Assembly (NCBI GenBank): GCA_021846605.1
Contig: JAJZWQ010000141.1
Coordinates: forward strand, 1-8,396
Length of the DNA: 8,396 nucleotides
Direction: 5' to 3'
From: Bacillota bacterium
GTDB taxonomy: Bacteria; Bacillota_E; RBS10-35; JAJYVN01
Shown one piece after another: positions 6,964 to 8,396 of the stretch (position 1 is its first letter; every line of letters starts with the position of its first letter). Made by a program: the position numbers and the translations under genes. Below the pieces are notes generated by a model. That model ran no database searches. It saw only the letters and a list, made by a program, of their open reading frames with translations, and was not told where the DNA came from.

Positions 6964-7655
6964 GCCTTGGCCTGATGGAAACCGCCCGCGTGGACGCCGG
7001 GCACGTCCCGCTCTGGCCCTTCCACCAACTGCGGTTGGCGGCCTCGGCGCGAGACCTGGGACTGCCCCTGCCCGCCACGCTCCCTACCGCCGAGGAGGTC
7101 GCGGCAAGCGCTGTCGCCATCGCCGGCATCGCGGCCGTCCGGCTCACCGCGACGGCCACCGAGATCCGGCTGGAGGCCCGGGCCGTGCCCCCCTCCGGAG
7201 AGGGGTGGCGCGCATGCAGCATCCCGCAGCTGCGGGACCCAAACCCCCGATGGGCACACAAGACCACCCTGCGTGCCGATCACGCATCCGCCGGCGCATT
7301 CGCCCAGGCCCACGGGTGCCAGGAGGCAATCTGGTCCGCCGCCCAGGGCCGACTGACCGAGGGGACGATCACCAACCTCTTCGTCGCCATCGGCGGCCAT
7401 CTCTACACACCGCGTGCCACCGGGTCCAATCTCCTTCCCGGGATCGCCCGCGGGCGCCTCCTCGCGGCCGGTGCCGTCGCCGGGCACCCGGTGGAAGAAG
7501 CGAATTTGACGATCGCGGACCTCGTCACCGCAGATGAGGCATTCCTCACCAACGCCGTGCGCGGCGCCATCCCGCTCGTGTCGTTGGACGGTAAGCGACT
7601 TCGGCGCGGCGGGCTCTGGCTGGCAGCCATGGCGAGTATCTTCTCGGGGACGTGA
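6960..7655 (+). CDS. pabC: Aminodeoxychorismate lyase, class IV aminotransferase fold
   Basis: PabC is a PLP enzyme that splits 4-amino-4-deoxychorismate into 4-aminobenzoate and pyruvate, completing the step begun by PabB. The 231 residues show HKTTLRADHA (100-109), whose Lys101 is the expected Schiff-base lysine. They also have the GRLTEGTITNLFV block (130-142) with the glutamate that contacts the cofactor ring nitrogen, TGSNLLPGIARG (154-165) and DEAFLTNAVRGAIPLVSLDG (192-211). The N-terminus begins at GLMETARVDAGHVPLW, so about 25 residues present in stand-alone PabC (including the first strand and the GDGxFET lead-in) are absent. This shape is usual for the lyase half of fused PabBC proteins. 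GTG 6960 overlaps the pabB TGA as GTGA, pointing to translational coupling. ATG 6975 is an alternative, with GGGAG too far upstream. The frame is open back to 6804 but overlaps pabB. Confidence 0.88.
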   Translation: MSLGLMETARVDAGHVPLWPFHQLRLAASARDLGLPLPATLPTAEEVAASAVAIAGIAAVRLTATATEIRLEARAVPPSGEGWRACSIPQLRDPNPRWAHKTTLRADHASAGAFAQAHGCQEAIWSAAQGRLTEGTITNLFVAIGGHLYTPRATGSNLLPGIARGRLLAAGAVAGHPVEEANLTIADLVTADEAFLTNAVRGAIPLVSLDGKRLRRGGLWLAAMASIFSGT

Positions 7656-7724
7656 GGCGTGCACCTCCGCCGCCGCGCGGCCTTCCGGAGAGGTCCTACG
7701 GGTCCCCCTCAAGGAGGCAGGGGA

Positions 7725-7976
7725 TCAGCACCCCCGCCCCCCGAACAGCCCTCGCCCGTTCGCAGCCCGCTCCGGCAGCACCTCCGCCAACACATCCCGG
7801 ACCACAACATCCACCGCCGGCGCCGTCTTGCGGTCCACAGGCGGCAGGGCGTGGGGCTCGGCCAGATACGCGAAGACTCGCACCGCCCCCCGCTCCCGCC
7901 GGGACCGCTCGCACACGTCGTCAATCAGCCCAGCCGCCTCCGCCCGCGTCCACCGGTGCGCCTCGCAAACGAGCAT
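7725..7976 (-). CDS. Small hypothetical protein beside the group II intron
   Basis: This 83-residue frame has high third-position GC and a balanced, soluble-protein-like composition, so it is probably coding. I do not recognise it. An amphipathic helix with WTRAEAAGLIDDVCERSRRE (9-28) is followed by AVRVFAYLAEPHALPPVDRK (31-50) and APAVDVVVRDVLAEVLPER (52-70). The end is glycine-rich. It has no membrane segment or signal peptide. ATG 7976 is the only start in frame, because the frame stays open upstream to a TGA near 8062 without another ATG, GTG or TTG. The upstream GGAA is a poor ribosome binding site. It converges with pabC, 69 bases away. It may be the 3' part of a gene broken by the intron to its right, or a genuine small gene. 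Confidence 0.5.
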   Translation of the reverse strand: MLVCEAHRWTRAEAAGLIDDVCERSRRERGAVRVFAYLAEPHALPPVDRKTAPAVDVVVRDVLAEVLPERAANGRGLFGGRGC

Positions 7977-8122
7977 TTCCGGCGGCCCCCGAGGCGGGAC
8001 CTCTCCAACACCGTCTGGGACTGGCCAAACCTTGGCAGCACCCCCTTGGGGCTCACGCCGGTGTCAACGTCGCTGCGGTGAGGGGCACGTACGTGTACGG
8101 AGATATCGTCGTGTTGCAGGCT

Positions 8123-8256
8123 GGTAGGTAGGAGGTGGCCTCGTGCCGCGGCCTCATCGCTTGAGTCCCTGTCCGACCGATATCCGGTCGCTCCGTTTTG
8201 GTCCGGTGCCCTCTCTGGGTCGCGGTGCACTTGTGCCACCTCCCCCTTCAGAACCC
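8123..8256 (-). repeat. Second, diverged tandem copy of the intron domain VI region with its own 3'-end motif
   Basis: This unit repeats the layout of 8259-8380. On the minus strand the shared blocks, in order, are GGGTTCTGA-GGGGGAGG, GGCACAAGTGC, GAGGGCACCGG, GCACGAGGCC and CCTCCTACCTACC. The middle differs in sequence but again holds hairpins, for example CGACCG-loop-CGGTCG (8174-8190). The outer helix is a perfect 9-bp pairing of 8131-8139 with 8235-8243. Compared with the other copy, one pair of this helix is T-A here and G-C there, a compensating change that supports a conserved RNA fold. No second domain V is present: only its last bases (CGGGTTC) are repeated. The 3'-end motifs of the two copies are 136 bases apart. 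Confidence 0.7.
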
Positions 8257-8258
8257 GG

Positions 8259-8396
8259 GGTAGGTAGGAGGGGGCCTCGTGCTTTAGCCTTTGTGGAGCC
8301 TCACCGTTTGCCGGTCCTTTCGGGCCGGTGCCCTCACCAAGCCGGCATGGCACTTGTGCCGCCCTCCCCCCTCAGAACCGGACGTGCAGATTTACC
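8259..8396 (-). mobile_element. 3' end of a group II intron (right half of domain V plus domain VI), cut by the window edge
   Basis: Read on the minus strand from 8396, the sequence shows GCACGTCCGGTTC (8387-8375), the 3' strand of the catalytic domain V hairpin of bacterial group II introns. The common TGAGGGGGGAGGG linker and domain VI entry follow. About 110 bases later it closes with CCCTCCTACCTAC (to about 8260), which has the CTA of a branch-point region and the terminal AY of a group II 3' splice site. The outer domain VI helix pairs 8362-8367 with 8267-8272. An inner hairpin with a GAAA loop lies at 8311-8328, and a small GGCA-CAAG-TGCC hairpin at 8349-8360. This domain VI is much longer than the usual 40-50 bases. 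The 5' strand of domain V, the intron body and any reverse transcriptase lie beyond 8396, so the family class cannot be assigned. The minus-strand orientation rests on domain V and the GNRA loop. Confidence 0.65.

Noticed and set aside
6945..6965. Programmed -1 frameshift fusing PabB and PabC
   Set aside because: There is no slippery heptamer at the overlap. Simple GTGA coupling explains the arrangement.
7656..7724. Terminator between pabC and the convergent small gene
   Set aside because: Only 4-5 bp weak inverted repeats are visible and there is no T-run.
8086..8095. CACGTACGTG 10-base palindrome
   Set aside because: It is a short isolated palindrome with no gene start nearby that it could control.
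7652..8131. Plus-strand open frame ending in VAAVRGTYVYGDIVVLQ
   Set aside because: The last stretch looks protein-like, but the rest is Pro/Arg low complexity opposite the better-coding minus-strand frame, and it runs into the intron repeat.
7925..8353. 142-residue minus-strand open frame across the intron repeats
   Set aside because: Its start and first half lie inside structured RNA repeats. Only the part after 8122 could be coding and it lacks a start.

Overview
The window is a very GC-rich (about 70% by eye) bacterial chromosomal segment with compact gene packing, GTG and TTG starts, and strong GGAGG-type ribosome binding sites. It carries housekeeping genes: cell division, the TCA cycle and folate precursor synthesis. 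The ftsQ-ftsA pair, an MFS pump of the ACDE type and the overall base composition fit a high-GC Firmicute (Sulfobacillus or Thermaerobacter-like), but that placement is a guess and no marker gene settles it.

Layout. (1) 1-1898, minus strand: the end of a division and cell wall cluster, ftsQ then ftsA, with ftsA running off the left edge (ftsZ would be expected next). (2) 1973-3265, plus strand: a 12-TM major facilitator transporter divergent from ftsQ. (3) 3276-4520, minus strand: NADP-dependent isocitrate dehydrogenase, convergent with the transporter. The two stop codons lie in opposite arms of one perfect 12-bp palindrome. (4) 4729-5169, plus strand: a small MerR/excisionase-type HTH protein divergent from icd. 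(5) About 5176-5653, minus strand: an unrecognised gene that reads well only if a one-base frameshift near 5326-5350 is accepted. (6) 5689-7655, plus strand: pabB and pabC, overlapping by GTGA and together making 4-aminobenzoate from chorismate. pabB has no ribosome binding site and seems to be leaderless. (7) 7725-7976, minus strand: a short unknown protein. (8) 8123-8396, minus strand: the 3' end of a group II intron (right half of domain V, then domain VI), whose domain VI region is present twice in tandem.

The most unusual item is the right edge. The intron's terminal domain, including the 3' splice-site-like end, is duplicated about 136 bases apart. The copies are diverged, but the outer helix is kept and one base pair has changed in a compensating way. 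This could give alternative 3' splice sites, or it could be the remnant of an older truncated intron beside a newer one. The intron body and any reverse transcriptase would lie beyond base 8396.
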